A stretch of DNA of 64,000 bases from Echinococcus granulosus. Taxonomy: Eukaryota; Platyhelminthes; Cestoda; Cyclophyllidea; Taeniidae. Positions 1-14,200 of this stretch are shown here, one piece after another. Position numbers and translations under genes: made by a program. The stretch covers positions 754,964 through 818,963 of the forward strand of contig NW_020170389.1 in the NCBI RefSeq assembly GCF_000524195.1, given 5' to 3'. A model generated the notes under the pieces. It was given only the letters and a program-made list of their open reading frames with translations. It was not told where the DNA came from and did not search any database. The stretch's first letter is position 1, and the number at the start of each line of letters is the position of its first letter.

Positions 1-3000
1 GCGTTCGACTCACCCATGCTTTGCCTAACCAAAACAAATTCCACCCATCTTTTCATTTTTCCATCAGTGCTTGGTTCGTGTGTTATTATGTTTGGTAGCA
101 AGTATGTTCCGCCAGTGCATTTTCGAGTACATTGCCACATCGTCGTGATTTTAGAAATCTGTTTCAGTGCTTGTGTATGTGAAACAATAAGAAGAAAGCA
201 GCCATTTCCTTCTAAAACCGTAACCTGATTTACAAAGTGATGTGTGTTTAATTGTCTGGATGAGTTCAAGAAGTCTGTTAAAATGTAAAAGTCATGAATA
301 GGAAATCACGGTTGGATTATCATGCATTTGCACTTTTAGTCATCCAACGCTTTTTTTCTCAAACACTATTCTTTCCCAGTATCTTAACAATTGATTTTTG
401 TTCCCACAAATGAAAGTTATCTTAAGAGTTTTGTCTATATAAGTGATAATCTAGAAGTATCTCTTAAGCAATGATAGCTAGTTTTATGGTTAACTTTGGT
501 TTATAGATATACTTGGAAATCACCATGAAGTAAAAGCTAACACATATCAGAAAATAACATTAAATGACCTTTACAACAGCACACTGGGTTAGCAAAATTT
601 GAGGTATTTGTTCTCTACCTTAATCTCATTGATAAAAATGACAGTTTTGTTTAACATCAGTTAGTGTTCAAAGCACCATGTGTTCAGTAGAGTTGCCAGA
701 GAACACTTTGTGCATTACCATAGAGATGCAAAACCGCAAGAAGTTCTTACACTAATTATTGAAAATGGTATATGTAAAGGTGTTATTTTCTCCTTGTTTC
801 AATTTTTTTTACTTTTGAAAGGTAGAGTGGACTTGTCAGTGCTAAACCCCTGTACAGGGGCTCTGCCTGCACCAACTGCTACTTAATGGTACCAGTGTAG
901 CATTTGTGCTACGAGTGTACTATAAAATCTTACGATTTTCTATTAATTTACCGCAATTGTGCCGAAGTTTTTAATTCTTTCCTACAGGTAACCAACGAAA
1001 GGTTTTCAAATATTAGACTTAGCGGATTTACTGATTGGTCTGGGGTTTCCAATGAACGTACCACTTTGGCTCGCAAAAGCATGAACGCTTTTCGTGATTA
1101 GCTTTAGCTGTTCAGCCCCCCCCCCCCTTAACGCTGAATCGGATAGTATGCATAACGCACTGCTTATATGATAAAAGACAGACTTGTTTGATTTGCTCAA
1201 GCGTTGTTTTTAATAAACGATCTTCTTACTTTAACGTCCAGTCTATTTAATACTTATTTTCTTTAAAATGTCCTAAAATGTCGAATTTTTTCGTCATCTA
1301 AACAAACAACAATACATGCAATCAATTGATTTAACCCCTTACGTGAGTTAATTGGTCTGACATCTTTAAGACAAGGTAAAATTAGCTGCTGCAAATTATC
1401 GTTCATTATTATCATTCATTTCATTTTTATCTTCTGGTATTTTTAGTTGTGCAAGCGACCATATTTATATCGATGCCATAAGCTACTTGTCTGCAGAGAA
1501 GCACGAAATGAAGTTCAGAATGAGTACCGTAAAGGGCTCGCTGCGTGCTTAAACTCACTCTAGTCGCGATACCAGTCTTCGTATCGCACATTGTTCACAC
1601 ACGTGCATTTCGTTAGAATGTCCATGGCTAAGGCTTTAACATTTTCCAATAATTAGGCTATTTTTAAAAATTTAAAATATGCAATTTGTTCGTTCTCTTC
1701 AAAGCACAGTTACATTCAGAAATTCTATCCCAAAGCCAGCATATCATGTTGATGAAGTTGACGTTCGTGTAAGCTGAAGGCGAGTTTATGTTGAATCAAG
1801 TAAAAACCACTGTGTTGTTTATTAATTCCAGAATTTGATTAGTGAAATTATTAACTTGAGAATTATTTTTATTTGTCATATTTCTACAATAACTAATTTG
1901 CCCATTTCTTAACATGACACCAAAGTATTCCACAAATTTTCCTAATTTTCGTAAAATACTGACTTACCGTATGTTCTACCTAGTCTCATTATAAGAGGAT
2001 TAGCGTTGTGCTATCCTGATTTTTGTTCCAGATAAAGAGAAGTTTACTTTTGTTTGACACTTGCAATGCTAGACGATACATAGGTGTTTCTTAAACCTAA
2101 GGATTTACAGTATTTTCATTTACACTTCCGCCGAAATTGAATTTAATTGTTGCACCTATATACCTACCGTTCCATTTTAAAGGCGAAAAATGCTTAATCT
2201 TTACGTTCCTCAGTCTTGTCCTTACTGGCCATAAAAATGTTAAGGGAAATTTCCTTGGTATGTTCATGAAACTATGAGGTTTTTTATTCACCTAGAGTAA
2301 ATAATGCTCAGTTTTATTTCCTTACAACAACCTACTCCCGAAAATATAATGTCAGACAGAAATTGTTGTTATGGATATCGTTTCAACTATGCGAAGTTCA
2401 AACTCCACTTATTGTTTCCTTAGATCATATTAAGAGCAAGACTGCGGCATGTGATATCGGAAGCACCTATTTATCGCATTAGCTCGTCACTCGTGGTAGC
2501 TACTTCCTCGTTGATACAAACAATTATAGATTCTCTGCATATCATTGTACAATAAACTTAATTTTTTTATCAAACGCCCACTGTAAGCTAAATTTGCGAT
2601 TAGGCAGATTAATATCAAGCGCTTATATTAAATCACAAATGAAATTTAGGTCGTCAACCTATAAATTTTCAATCTTTTTAAAGTGTATCTAAAACTCAAA
2701 GAACATAATGAACAGCTCCTATCGAGTTCAACTCCTGATATATTTTTGAAACTGACAACATGATTTAATCCTGTAAGAGAATTAGTTTTGCTTTCTCTAA
2801 TTATAGGAAGTTGGTGCAGTGCCATCCATTAAAACAAACGCCCTTTGACCCATAAAAAGAAATTTGCCTTCACAGGAAAGGAACCAACTCATGCCTACCT
2901 TGGATGGTAAATGCCATTGTTTAAGTGCTTCATTTGGGTCCTACTATTCCCCTGGATCTTAATGCTGGTCACTTTTCGTCGGGGGGTTTACGTCTGGTGT

Positions 3001-6000
3001 CCTCACGTGTTGCACACTTGAGGTAATTTCTGGTAGCCATCACTGACTTTTTTGTGGGCTTAGCTGAAAATATTCTGGACTTGTTGGATTAACTCAAAGT
3101 TTTCAGCATTTAGTGATCACAAAAAAATCTTGGAATTCTTCCACTTCCAGAATGAAAGACACTGCAGGATCGTTAGCACTGACTCCCAAATCGACGTGAC
3201 GCCTAAACTTTGAGACAGAAGGTATTGCTACCTCGAAGTTTGGGCTATTTATACATTCGGTAATCTATATTATCGAGCAAATAGGGAAAAACTGCGCCAG
3301 CTACAACAAAAAGTGAGGAGATGGATACACCCTTTGCGCACTTTTAAAGGTTAAATTTATATAGAGTCAATCCTACAGTAGTAATCGACCATTAAACCAA
3401 AAGAGGACTAAAATCACAACTTAAACGAACTTCGATTACCTAGTTTTTGGTGAGTACCCAATCGTTTGCAGTTAACAGCTGCATGACGGTGGATGCCACG
3501 GTGTTTTCTGGGTAATTGCGTCGTAGACTATTGGCAAACCCAATTATTAAAATCAGTTATATAAATGCTGTCAAGCTCATTTGTTAGAACTACTTCTGGC
3601 AGGCACCTTTTCAGCTCATAAATGAGGGCTGAACCCATTTACTACACGGTAAGATGCTTGGTGACTGTTTTAAATTCGGATACTGCCACTGCGCTTATTG
3701 ATTAAAGTAATCAGTAAATAGTTGGGATACGACTTTGTAATAAATGAATTTTCCAGCCCATCTGCAATCAAACTACGGTTTTTATTTGACATCCATCGAG
3801 ATAATGGAAAGTGACCTCTTTAGACCGGTTTGCCTGTTACTTCAGACATTGGAGGATTCACGCCACCGAGGCGGTGTAAATGAAGATGCAGAGGTACGAA
3901 GTCGAGTTAATGGATGAAAGGTTTGGCATAACACTGGTGCCTGACCTTTTCGATGGCATTTTAAAGCAAATAAACCCCTCCCTCATCTTTACCATACCGA
4001 TCTTCCCACATCTGGGTTGCGGTTATGGCGATGGGAGCAGGCATGCGCGCGGATCCTGTGCGTATGTGCAAATGCCATCAGACAACTTTGTGGAGGAATA
4101 ATTACCCTCAGCGGTTATAGCTTCCCAGCTGTGCTGACAGCAGCAAAGGCAGGAAACGAAATAAAATCCAGCTAGTTGAAATGAAATACACGTGTTTGGA
4201 GTAAAGATGCTCGTTTTTACCGATGGAAACAGGTGGTGTCGCCGCCCAGATCGGGCGACTTAAGCATTAGTCGACTTCTCAACGCTTCTAGCGCTAGATC
4301 TGTTGCTACTTCTTGTCAAAATAGAGCTAAAAGCTCTTAATTACCCACGGTTTCAGTTCTATCTTATAGCACACTCATTAATTTCGAAAATTCAATTAAC
4401 CCACTCAAGAATTAACACATTTAGGCCTTAGCTACATATTTCCACAGTAAATAAATCGCTGCCGATGTAAAACGTCACGTTCACGACACAAACAAACAGT
4501 CATCACCATGACCAGCGGGGAAACCCGTCTACTGACATACCGGTGCTCGTGGCGGTCCAAAAGTTACAGAGAACAAACTCAGAAAGAGTACTTGACCTGT
4601 CAGTAGTAGCGAGCCGAGGAGCGCTCCCAATCCTGAAAAACTAGTCCGTATTTCCCAGAGGCTAACAATAATGTTACTAACGACTTATGGGTAGGAACAT
4701 TTACCGGTTGAATTGTCGCCTGCCCGTGCAGCATCACCCATGGCACGCAATGCCCAGGCGACTTAACCCGCTGAGTTCCCACTTTGAATATCAGCAGTGT
4801 GTTGTAACTACTCAGAACAAAAAAAGCAATCTAAAAGTTCCACCTTATAATCCACTACACGATCTTATTGGTCTACCCCCAATCACCGATGCATCAACAA
4901 ATGTTCCACCGTCTGGACTAAATGATCCCTACGTTTGGAATCAGTACACAAGAATCCATTGACTGTTGTCAGTAAGAACTTAGAAAAGACCTACCAGTTA
5001 AATAGAAGCGAACTCACTAAATATACAAAGGCAAAATTTACATCGAATGATGACTTAGAAATCAACCATCTTTGAGTGAGATTTGATTGCTTCAAAGCAT
5101 TCCCGTTTGGAAGACATAGCAGGGATAGGATAGGGAAAATAATCAGCGCTGTTCTGCTCCATTCAGCATGCCTGTTTTGCATGGTTTGTTAGCACTGGCA
5201 CTCAATGTTCTGTGCTACTGCAGCCGATTGAACCGAAGGCACATTCCAGCGTCTGTCACTATGCATGAAAAGAATAAATACTATGGTAGTGTACAAATCA
5301 GAAAAAAATCACAATTATCAGGACAGAACAGATTGTATCAACAATTTACAAAAAGCTGTTAACTGTTCTCCAACTTCTATTATGGTACAAAAAGCGTGTC
5401 TTTGAAAATAAACTTATCGGCGTAAAGGACTACGTTTGATTGAATAATTCAGCTATGTATATTAAGAACAGATTTTCAGAAATGAAATTATAGAACTTCG
5501 AGTAAGCATCAGTGCATAGTAAACACTCCAGAACAGCCCACATTGGAGTCTAGCACGTAGGCAGTAAAATAGAGAAAGCACTGCCTTGATTTGACCTTTA
5601 AATCATAACCAAGAAAAATAATTCACATATTTGGTCTTAATGTCGTTCAGATTTAGTCAGAAACGAGGAGTCCAATCATGACAGCCACGGGAATTTCAGA
5701 AACAAATTTCCACCTTGGCTCAAGGGGTGGGAACCTGAAGCCAAATAACGTTTAATTACTGATGACACATTTCCGGAATTAGAAGAGGAAAGTAGGTGGC
5801 TCGATAAGGAAAACATCAGCATTTGCCCACAACAGAGAAAATTTTATAACTTGCACGATATTCCTTCAGTTAATGGAAAGTTCACATGAATTTCGGATGA
5901 TATGACGGCAATTCAGGTTCCTCTTCCAACCGACTTGATGTGGACTAAACACTGACATCGTTGCTTATGCTTAAGACATATTCAGCATCCGAGTTTTAAG

Positions 6001-8948
6001 TATGAATCAGTCAAAACATCTTACGCAAGTAGCACCACCTAACGTTAACGCACCCATAAAAGCCCCATGCCGCTTACAAAGAAGTCTGCATTCACCCTCT
6101 AATAAGTTTAAATTTTACCGAAAAATTTTAATCAAACGGCCGCCATGCTGCCTACGGGCCCAAGCATCCTGAAAGTATAAGCGGTAAACTGCTGGATTGC
6201 CAAATGTCGATAGCTTTTAACGGCGACTCAATTCAATGAGCACAATAAAGGCAATAGAAAGGCAATAACAAACGAACAGATCCACGGATTAAATTGACGT
6301 TCGTCACGTCAGTTTACAAATAGGTACGAACACACTACGCGCGATAAAAACTCAATAGCAGTATCAGGACAACGCATAAATTGTACACTTCAATACCAAT
6401 AATTTCACATACCACCGGGGTTCACAGACGGCCATTGCAAGTACCGTTCGCAAGCGACAGTTGGAGCGCCTCTATAAGAGCTTTCAACCCAACCTAACGT
6501 CTACCTTTGGAAGGTAGCACAAAACCTACCCTGGATCGCAATTTCTTGGCGTAAAGATGGTCCCACTCTCTAGAATTAACAGCTTCCGATTGACGTGATC
6601 AGTAGTACTCTGTAAATATTCTTCTAATTACACACAGCTCCAAACATTCTCGTGAAACAATTCACGCGCCTATTTGAAGGGGCGCGTAGAGTACTCATAT
6701 CCACGGAATCCCCTATACCATGTACCATTTACTTTCGCTTCAAAACGACTAAATTTACGCTTTCCCAAGTCAGAGCTGCGAAACAGGAGGAGTGAACGAC
6801 AAGGAATCGCAAAGGCACAACACCAGTCTAGAGCGAGCAGTAGGGATAGGCATCGTCGTGATTAATAATTAACCGATTACCCGAAGGAGAAGCCTGGATG
6901 CGCTTGGAAATCAGACCCTGCTCCCTAATGCATTAACAATGAAGCATCAAAATCAATGACGAATGATTCCAGGCAAAAAACTCAATTCCTAATTCAAAGT
7001 TCGATTCCAGTGAATCAACTTGCCAAAGCTACTAGGAAAATAGTGCTGCAAATTTATCCACTGTGAGGGTTTGATGAGAAAACAGCTGTGACAGTTACAT
7101 CACACAAGTGAGTTCTACGCAAAACTCTTGCAGGTCATGAGTATACGCAAAGCTCACTTCAAATTGCGGAAAAAGCCTCAAGATCAGGAGTACGGGGTAA
7201 ATGCGGTGCAGTGGGGAAAAACGATTTGTGAAAGCCCTATTCGACAACCAAGATCCTTTTACAACATTAGTTTATTGGTTCCAAGTTCCTCTATTACATA
7301 TATCGGTTCCAGTGTATTCGTGCTAGCAAAATTACCAACGCGCAGTGACCATACTCCCTCAGAAAATGGAGTGGACAATAACCGCAAACCATACTGCATG
7401 AAATTGGCACCGAGACTCACAAATTAGCAAAAGGCACTGATAACCGAACAGCTACGCCGAGATCTTCACGGATCACTGGATCCATGCTCTCACATCAAAG
7501 CGTAGAAAACTAGTATTGTTGCAATGGTCCCATCATAACGATTCTTTAACTCATTATGCAGTTAAGACTGCTCCAGATCTGTGAAAAATGGAGAGAAGAC
7601 CGGGTGCCCGCCTTCTGATCTGGCCACACCCTTGGCATTGGATGAAGGACGCTTGTAAACTGCCCTCCACTAAAAAGATTAAGATCACTCATTATAGGTA
7701 CGGTCTCAAACGACCTAGAACTAATCATTAACCCCAACCCCACTTTGTTTCAAATTACAACTCACTGAAGGCTAAAAAAAGTAAGACATGGTGCTAACAA
7801 CCGACCTGGCCTCCTTACCACTACTTTCACTTAACGGATTCGATAGCGTAGAACCTCGAGCGAATCATACGCACCACCAAGCCTTCCAACACAGAACTGG
7901 CACGGGCCCCAAACACTTTAGACTAGGCGTGTAAGCTCACATACCAACAATACAGCCACCCAATACCACGAGCCCACCTTGCTACTAGCCTAATTCAGAA
8001 ACAAGACAAAATTAACGCTCCACCGGGACAGTTATGCATCCATGCAAATTCGAAGGGCTGTAGCCAAAAAATAGTAAGTGAGACGATTTTTCGCTGATAA
8101 AAACACTTGAACAAGAGAGTATCAAGCGCCGAACTTACGGCAACAACCGCAGCACGTGAAGCATGGTCGAATTCGAGCCTGGCGCCGGGGTTCGATATAT
8201 TAATAGTAAAAAGTCTCATAAAAGTTGGTCCCCAAAAGTAGTGTTCTTATCAAAAATCGTATCAGACTCATAATTACTTACACTTTACATGTTTAAACGA
8301 ATTTTAGACCAATTTACTGAATCTTATTTGCTCAAGTGAGTAAGGCATACATGCTGGCCCTAAAATTGTCATTTACACAATATTAGTTCAACTTCTTTGA
8401 AACAAGTGGTATAGTTCTTTGGGGGCGAGCCACTTTTTAAATGCACCTACTGCCAAAAATACTGAGGATTCTGTACAACGGCTATGCGGAGCGTTTGGTG
8501 GTACGATTTGTACAAATGTTCGCCTGAGGTATGAAGAACAGGTACCAACTGTTGACTCCGTCTTCTTTCAATTCCAGGGTACATTTAAAACCACCGATAG
8601 CATAATTTTTATACACAAAATTATTTACATGCATTTAGACAAAATAATAACAACATGTAATTTTGTGTGCAATTGTGGGTAACTTAAGGTTGATTACCCT
8701 TCAAATAATTCAATTAACGATGAAGTATGTAAGTACTTTTAAAGAGCCCCTATATTTGTAAAATTTAATCCCGTTCTTAATGGACAGAGGTTTTGAAATA
8801 CATTGACAGGGCTTTGAAATTATATCTGATTCGATTGAACCTGCAATGTTCCGGCTTATGAAGGTCATAAATGGACACCGCAAACGTTTGGAACTGTCGC
8901 TGAGGTTTGCCGTTTCTGATAGATAGCATTAATTTGTACTTCTCAGTT
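1..8948. other. 5' flank without a supportable gene
   Basis: This stretch is AT-rich noncoding sequence. Open frames here reach only about 100 codons, show no domain I recognise and have no splice-linked partners. A short poly-C run lies near 1117-1128. From about 3.3 to 8.25 kb the plus strand becomes richer in A and C, and somewhat higher in GC, than the sequence on either side. That could reflect minus-strand transcription, an old insertion, or nothing functional. It could also hold 5' noncoding exons of the RUN-domain gene that starts at 9049, but none can be proved from sequence. Confidence 0.5.
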
Positions 8949-8949
8949 T

Positions 8950-9048
8950 GTGTTCTCTAGGTTACTTCAGTTTCCCGCTGTTTCTTCAGGGACCCAACTG
9001 CATCGACACAGTTGGGAGTAGTTCTTCGATTATCTGATCCATTCACGA
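8950..9048 (+). promoter_or_regulatory. Candidate 3' splice acceptor(s) and 5' leader of the RUN gene
   Basis: A pyrimidine-rich run ends in CAG at 8987-8989 (TTTCTTCAG before GG). Another acceptor-like TTCTCTAG ends at 8960. An in-frame TAG at 9019-9021 lies 27 bases before the ATG at 9049. This fits a 5' leader joined at 8990, either to an upstream noncoding exon or to a spliced leader, since flatworms trans-splice many messages. The choice between cis and trans splicing is inference. Confidence 0.4.
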
Positions 9049-11265
9049 ATGGAAAACCCAATATCAGAGAGCTCACTTGAGCCTTCCATACGACAGCAAA
9101 AGGTGGACAAACCTTTGGTTCGACAGAATACGGCAGATTTGGCTTCAAAATGTCCCCCGATTGGTCAATTTTTTGAGGGTACTGTACCCAATTCTTCCTT
9201 GTTAGATGGTTGTGTAAATAGTGCGTCGATTCTCCTTGAGCCTAGCGAATACTTCTTTGATGATGATTTCGCTGTTCCCTTTGATGCAAACTTACGGGAT
9301 GAATCAGTACTGCCTCAGAAAGGTCTAAATGAAGATAGCGATGAGGGCATATCGTCTTCTGGAACTGTCAAGCGTGGTATCCTAGCACTTCATCATTCAC
9401 GCTCCGATTCCTGCTTATTTACTCAGCCAGATTCTGGTGATTGTGTGCAAGATGGTCTGGATACTCAAGTGCGGCTACGATTTGAGTCGTCGATGGTTCC
9501 TCTCGGTAAATATTCCCCTCAAAACACTAGTTGTTGCCCGGACAGCACAAGCGCACCCGACGCTGCTCGATTTGTTGCGCGTATCCATCGCACAGCTTCA
9601 GCCGACTTTTCAACGGCCTTATATGACATGAGTGCAATGGACAAGATGTTTGACAATTGCACAATAACTTTTAGTGAACTTCAGCAGCCTCCAATGTACG
9701 CTCCGTCTGTGACGGGAAGTTGGATGCAAGCAGTGCTAGAGGGTTCTTGTCCTCGGCTGAAGGAACTACTTAGGCGTACAGCTGAGGCATTGGATTACAG
9801 GCTTGCTTGGGGAGAAATTCAAATAGGATTTGATGGAACTTTGGTTTCGAAGGATGTTAACTCAAGGAAGATTGGTAGAATACAGCGATCAACAAGTCAT
9901 GGCAATATTTTTACGACTGCTAGTCTCGCAGGAATGAGGCGTGCATTGGCCAACATGAAAATAATGTCACCAAAGACGTATCGTTCTGTTGGTACCTCAA
10001 CGTCGGAACGTGGCTGTGGTGAATCGTCAATGCCCGACACGACAACAACAATAGCCACTACAACCTGGGCTCGAATTCGAAGCAGTCGGGAATCACTAAG
10101 TGGCAGAAAAGCTGTCTTGTGTGGTAGTGCCACGGTCATTCCATCGCCACCAAAGTGTACGAAATTGAATGTTCCACAGTCTGTTGTCACGTGGAGAGCC
10201 ATCAAAGAAGCTGCCGGAAGTGGGCTCACGAGCTGGGGTCAACTTAGGCGCACTGCTTCATTTGCTACTCGCACAGCGCAAAAGTCATTTTTCAAAAAGA
10301 AATCTGCCTCCTCAAATTTGCACGCCTCATTGATGTCACCAGAATTCGACTTTACTTTCAGGCCTTCTGTCTCACAAAAAGCGATGCATCGGTATTCAGG
10401 CACTCTTTTGGAAATATTCATGCGAGCTCGTGCTAGAGATCTTATTTCTAGCTCTTGTCCCTCTTCCACTAATGCAGACACGACTGCTGAGGAAGTTCCT
10501 CGCTTGGCAAAAAGGACTGGACTCCTACTCGGGGCTGATAATAGCTCTACCAACTTCCCCTTGCAGGCTAATGCTTTGTTATCCCTTGATACGGAGACTA
10601 AACACATAGGTGGCATGGCTGAGAAATCCAGTGAAACTTTTCATAGAACTGGAATTCCTCCCCCCAAAGTATCCCAGCCACCATGTGTTCCGCTCCGCAA
10701 ATCTAGTATTGGTTCCCCGCGGCGTCAGCTCTACGTTAATCGTTCTGGTGCGGCCTGCTTCGCGTCCCGACTCAATCCAGAGCTACCCGATTTTAACCTC
10801 TTAACCATGTCTGCCGATCCATCGTCTGAGTGTATGTCTCGTCTGAGGGAAGCTTCATACCTTTACCACGTAAAGAATCCACGCGCTGCAATAGTTTATC
10901 CAGTTTTGGGCAAGTTGGCTATTCCGAAACCATCGCGTATTGAAAGCAACACTTTTCTTTCTCAAACGCTGCCAGATCTCTCTCTTCTTGGAAAAGCGGC
11001 GGCACAAGAAGCGAAATCCGGTACACCGATGACTAGAGTCCCTACCCTGTCGCATGGGTCGCGTAGGTCTGCATCCCTAGCTCCTCTGCCAGGCCGAGGA
11101 GCTGGTTCGGCGGTGGCAAACGGTAGCGGAAATTTTAGAAATGATCGAGCAAATGAAATTGGGTTCATTCAACAGGGAATAAATGATTTTAATGCTAATA
11201 GAATCTCGGATGTACCGAACGATGACCGTTTGACTGGAGTCTCTGTGAGGAAATCGCAACCCCAG
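9049..11265 (+). CDS. RUN gene exon 1: 739-residue N-terminal region
   Basis: A single uninterrupted frame of 739 codons ends CAG before GTACGA (phase 0). It is far longer than chance and its composition is coding-like. No folded domain is recognised; the sequence looks largely disordered. Five arginine-directed serine motifs recur: SRSDS around residue 119, HRTAS 180-184, QRSTS 279-283, RRTAS 400-404 and RRSAS 672-676. Confidence 0.88.
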
Positions 11266-14200
11266 GTACGATTTATATCAAGCGTTTTCTTGATTTAGTG
11301 CAACAAGATGTTTGAGGTTCTTATTTTGAAGGTCGGTGTGATGGACCGATCAGCGTCCGAAACATATGCAATCGATTCTCAGTACAAGCCTTCTCAAGCC
11401 TCAGCCGCTTCCCTAACCAAGGTACACAAAGTGCAACCAACATCCGGCAACCCTCTCTGCTCTTATCGGCCAGGGTTGCAGTCGGGTCATTGCAAGAAAA
11501 GTGTCAGTTTTAATGGCACTATACATAGATTACCTGAAGGCGTTACTTCCTGTCGCTTGCCTGACGCAAATCGCTATGGGTCTCCTGATCCCAAGGGTAA
11601 TTATCACTATTCTTATACGCTGGCGTTCTTGCACATTTTGTACCTATAATTTATGGCTACCTTTTAACATGCCATGTAGTTTGTAATTTCGTTTAAAAAT
11701 GAGGTTCGATTGAAAGTTTTATTAATAATGCTTCATATTCTTAGAATTTTGAATCCTTTGCAACAGCTTCCATTTAATCAGCGAAATTGTGGTGGATTAC
11801 TATGTTCATTAGCATGAAATTGATTATCCATGCTAGTGTGATGTAGCGGAAAGAACTGAGAAAAGGCCCGACTGAGGGGGCGTTTTGTACTTAAACCAAA
11901 TTGGTTTTTATTTTCGAGAACGATGTTTTTCCCTTGAAGCACTTGGCAGTGATTCTGAGGACTATTCTGTTTTGAGCCGTCTATAATTTCTTATGGCATT
12001 CAGTACTCCTTACGGAGCTCAACTCGGTATTTGTCCTTCAACTGGGACGTAAGAATATGCTTTAGTGTGGCCACCGATTTGTAGGACTCCGTAATTTCTG
12101 CATTAGACCGTGTGTATTTTCGAAGTGCTTCACCTACCCACTTTTTGATATCTTCAGGCGTTTGAAAAAAACCTTCGTACTAAATGAGCGCATTTCAAAC
12201 ACTTTCACTGCCGTATCTGAGTCGATTTTTTCTTTGCCTACCTGATATCTTTTAAACGCGTGAGTTGTTATTTCCAACGCCATTATCCTGAGGAACAAGG
12301 ATGTTATTTTAATTCATCTGTATAACAATTTACTTTGATCAACGTCTGATCTGGACTCCACATCTTTACAAAAGAAATAAATCCAGATTTTCTTGGAGTC
12401 AACTGTTGGAAGTTACTAGTAACTACTTTGGTGCTGGTCTTTCGTTTTTAGTAATTCCTAAAAATTGGGGTCTGTATGGCCAAGATCCTCCTCCGCTTGC
12501 GGTGTTCCAACCTTCAAATGACGATATAAACGACGTTTCGAGTACAACTCGCCCCTCGGATGTGGATGTACGCTATCACGGTGAGTAGTGAAACTACTAA
12601 TGGATGGAAATGTTGGATGTTTTTTAGCTTACGTCACGAACACTTTTTAAACTTTTCAAAGCGCGTGTGCTAACTTGCGTTCTCTGAAGCGTCTATTCTC
12701 TGAACGGTGTAGTTTTTAAGAGTTGTCCATAAAATATCAGGAATTAAAGTTAACCCCAAAATTCGCTGTTCCAGTGACGATATCATGCAGGAATCTGTCG
12801 TATGTATCAGATTAAATTACATAATTAGATTGGAGAGCCGAGTCAGCGAACTGATGGATGTAATGTCCCTATATCGGGTTTTGAGTGTGAATGCTTTTCA
12901 CAAGAATATCTGACTTATAAGGCCACAGATGTTTGTGTTCCTAGTTATCTTGATGAGCCAAACCGTTTATGATTACCTCCTTTGAAGTCTGTGCTGGCAT
13001 TCACATTTCCTAGACCACCACATTTGCCCTAAGATTTGTGTTATACTTTCAAAGACAGTATTGCACCACTCCATGAGTCGTCTGCCGTGGATTGCATGCT
13101 CTCTCTGTGCGGCTGTATGCAATTTGCCGCCGCACTCGCGTCCTGCGCTGGTTGCTGTTTCGATTGGATGCAAAGATGACTTTCCACCGCTGTGCATAAT
13201 CGCAGTACACGTTTGTTGACCACATCTCGTTTCGGATATTCTTTAGTGCGTAGTCTATATGTTCATAAACTACGCTGCCAAGTTACGTCTTAAAAATGAC
13301 CACATCTGCACTGCCGTGTCGACTGGTTGTAGATTTATATTGCCCACGTCTATGAATTATGAATTTTTCTTCATTGTTAGGATCACTTGTTCAACATAGG
13401 AACATGATCAAATAGCATTTTTGGTTTATTTTTAGCACTGAATATTTGAATTAAACAGCAAATTGTATTTTCCAACGCCATATTGCCTACGTTTGGTAAA
13501 ATGGCTCATTCATTTATGCAATAACGGATAGAAAATTTGGCGATTCATTGGGGTTGTGGCTGCAATTAGCCCTCGGAGCAAGAGTTTTGAGGGCTCTCCT
13601 TTTCCCAAGCACACACGTCATAAGAGCAAACTGCGCTGCTAACGTGACCTTGCGAGCTTTAATGAATAAAAATGCGTACACGCGATGCCTTGCGTAAGAA
13701 TAGTGTTGCAACTTTCAAGCAGATGTTGACCCATTTACAACTGCTGCAACAACTGATGCTTGCTTTTCTATATGGTCTTTAACGATAGCAGATAGATGGA
13801 AATTTATTTGGGGGTTTATTTCGCATTCAATAAGAGCAAAATTTTTTGAAATTGAGTATGTCAAATGCGATTTTGGTTACAAATTATCCTGGGGCAGAAT
13901 ATTTTAGTGTAGATTAGTACTTAGCACTTGGTATTGATAAGAAATCGGCTCCTTTGAGATTCTTTGGACTAGTTTCCTATTCCTACTTCCTGGATCTCCG
14001 ATAAAGTGCTGGAACTTGAGTTACTCCGCGCCGAAATTGATGAGAGATTATTCAATTTTTTGCAAAGCACCAGTCTTGTGATGCGATTTTTTTTATAGGA
14101 ATGGTTCATCAGTCGCGTCCGCATAGTTCCATTCAAGAACGCTTTTGAAAATAGCTCTACTTAAATTGATATCCGTGTTTTCTTTATCTCGCTTCCTGTA

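Noticed and set aside
4687..4962. 91-codon plus-strand frame with a Pro/Asn-rich end
   Set aside because: No recognised domain and no splice-linked partner. The ending looks somewhat protein-like, but that is not enough for a gene call.
6995..7015. A tRNA B-box-like string (GTTCGATTC)
   Set aside because: The flanking bases do not pair as a T-stem, and no A-box or acceptor stem fits.
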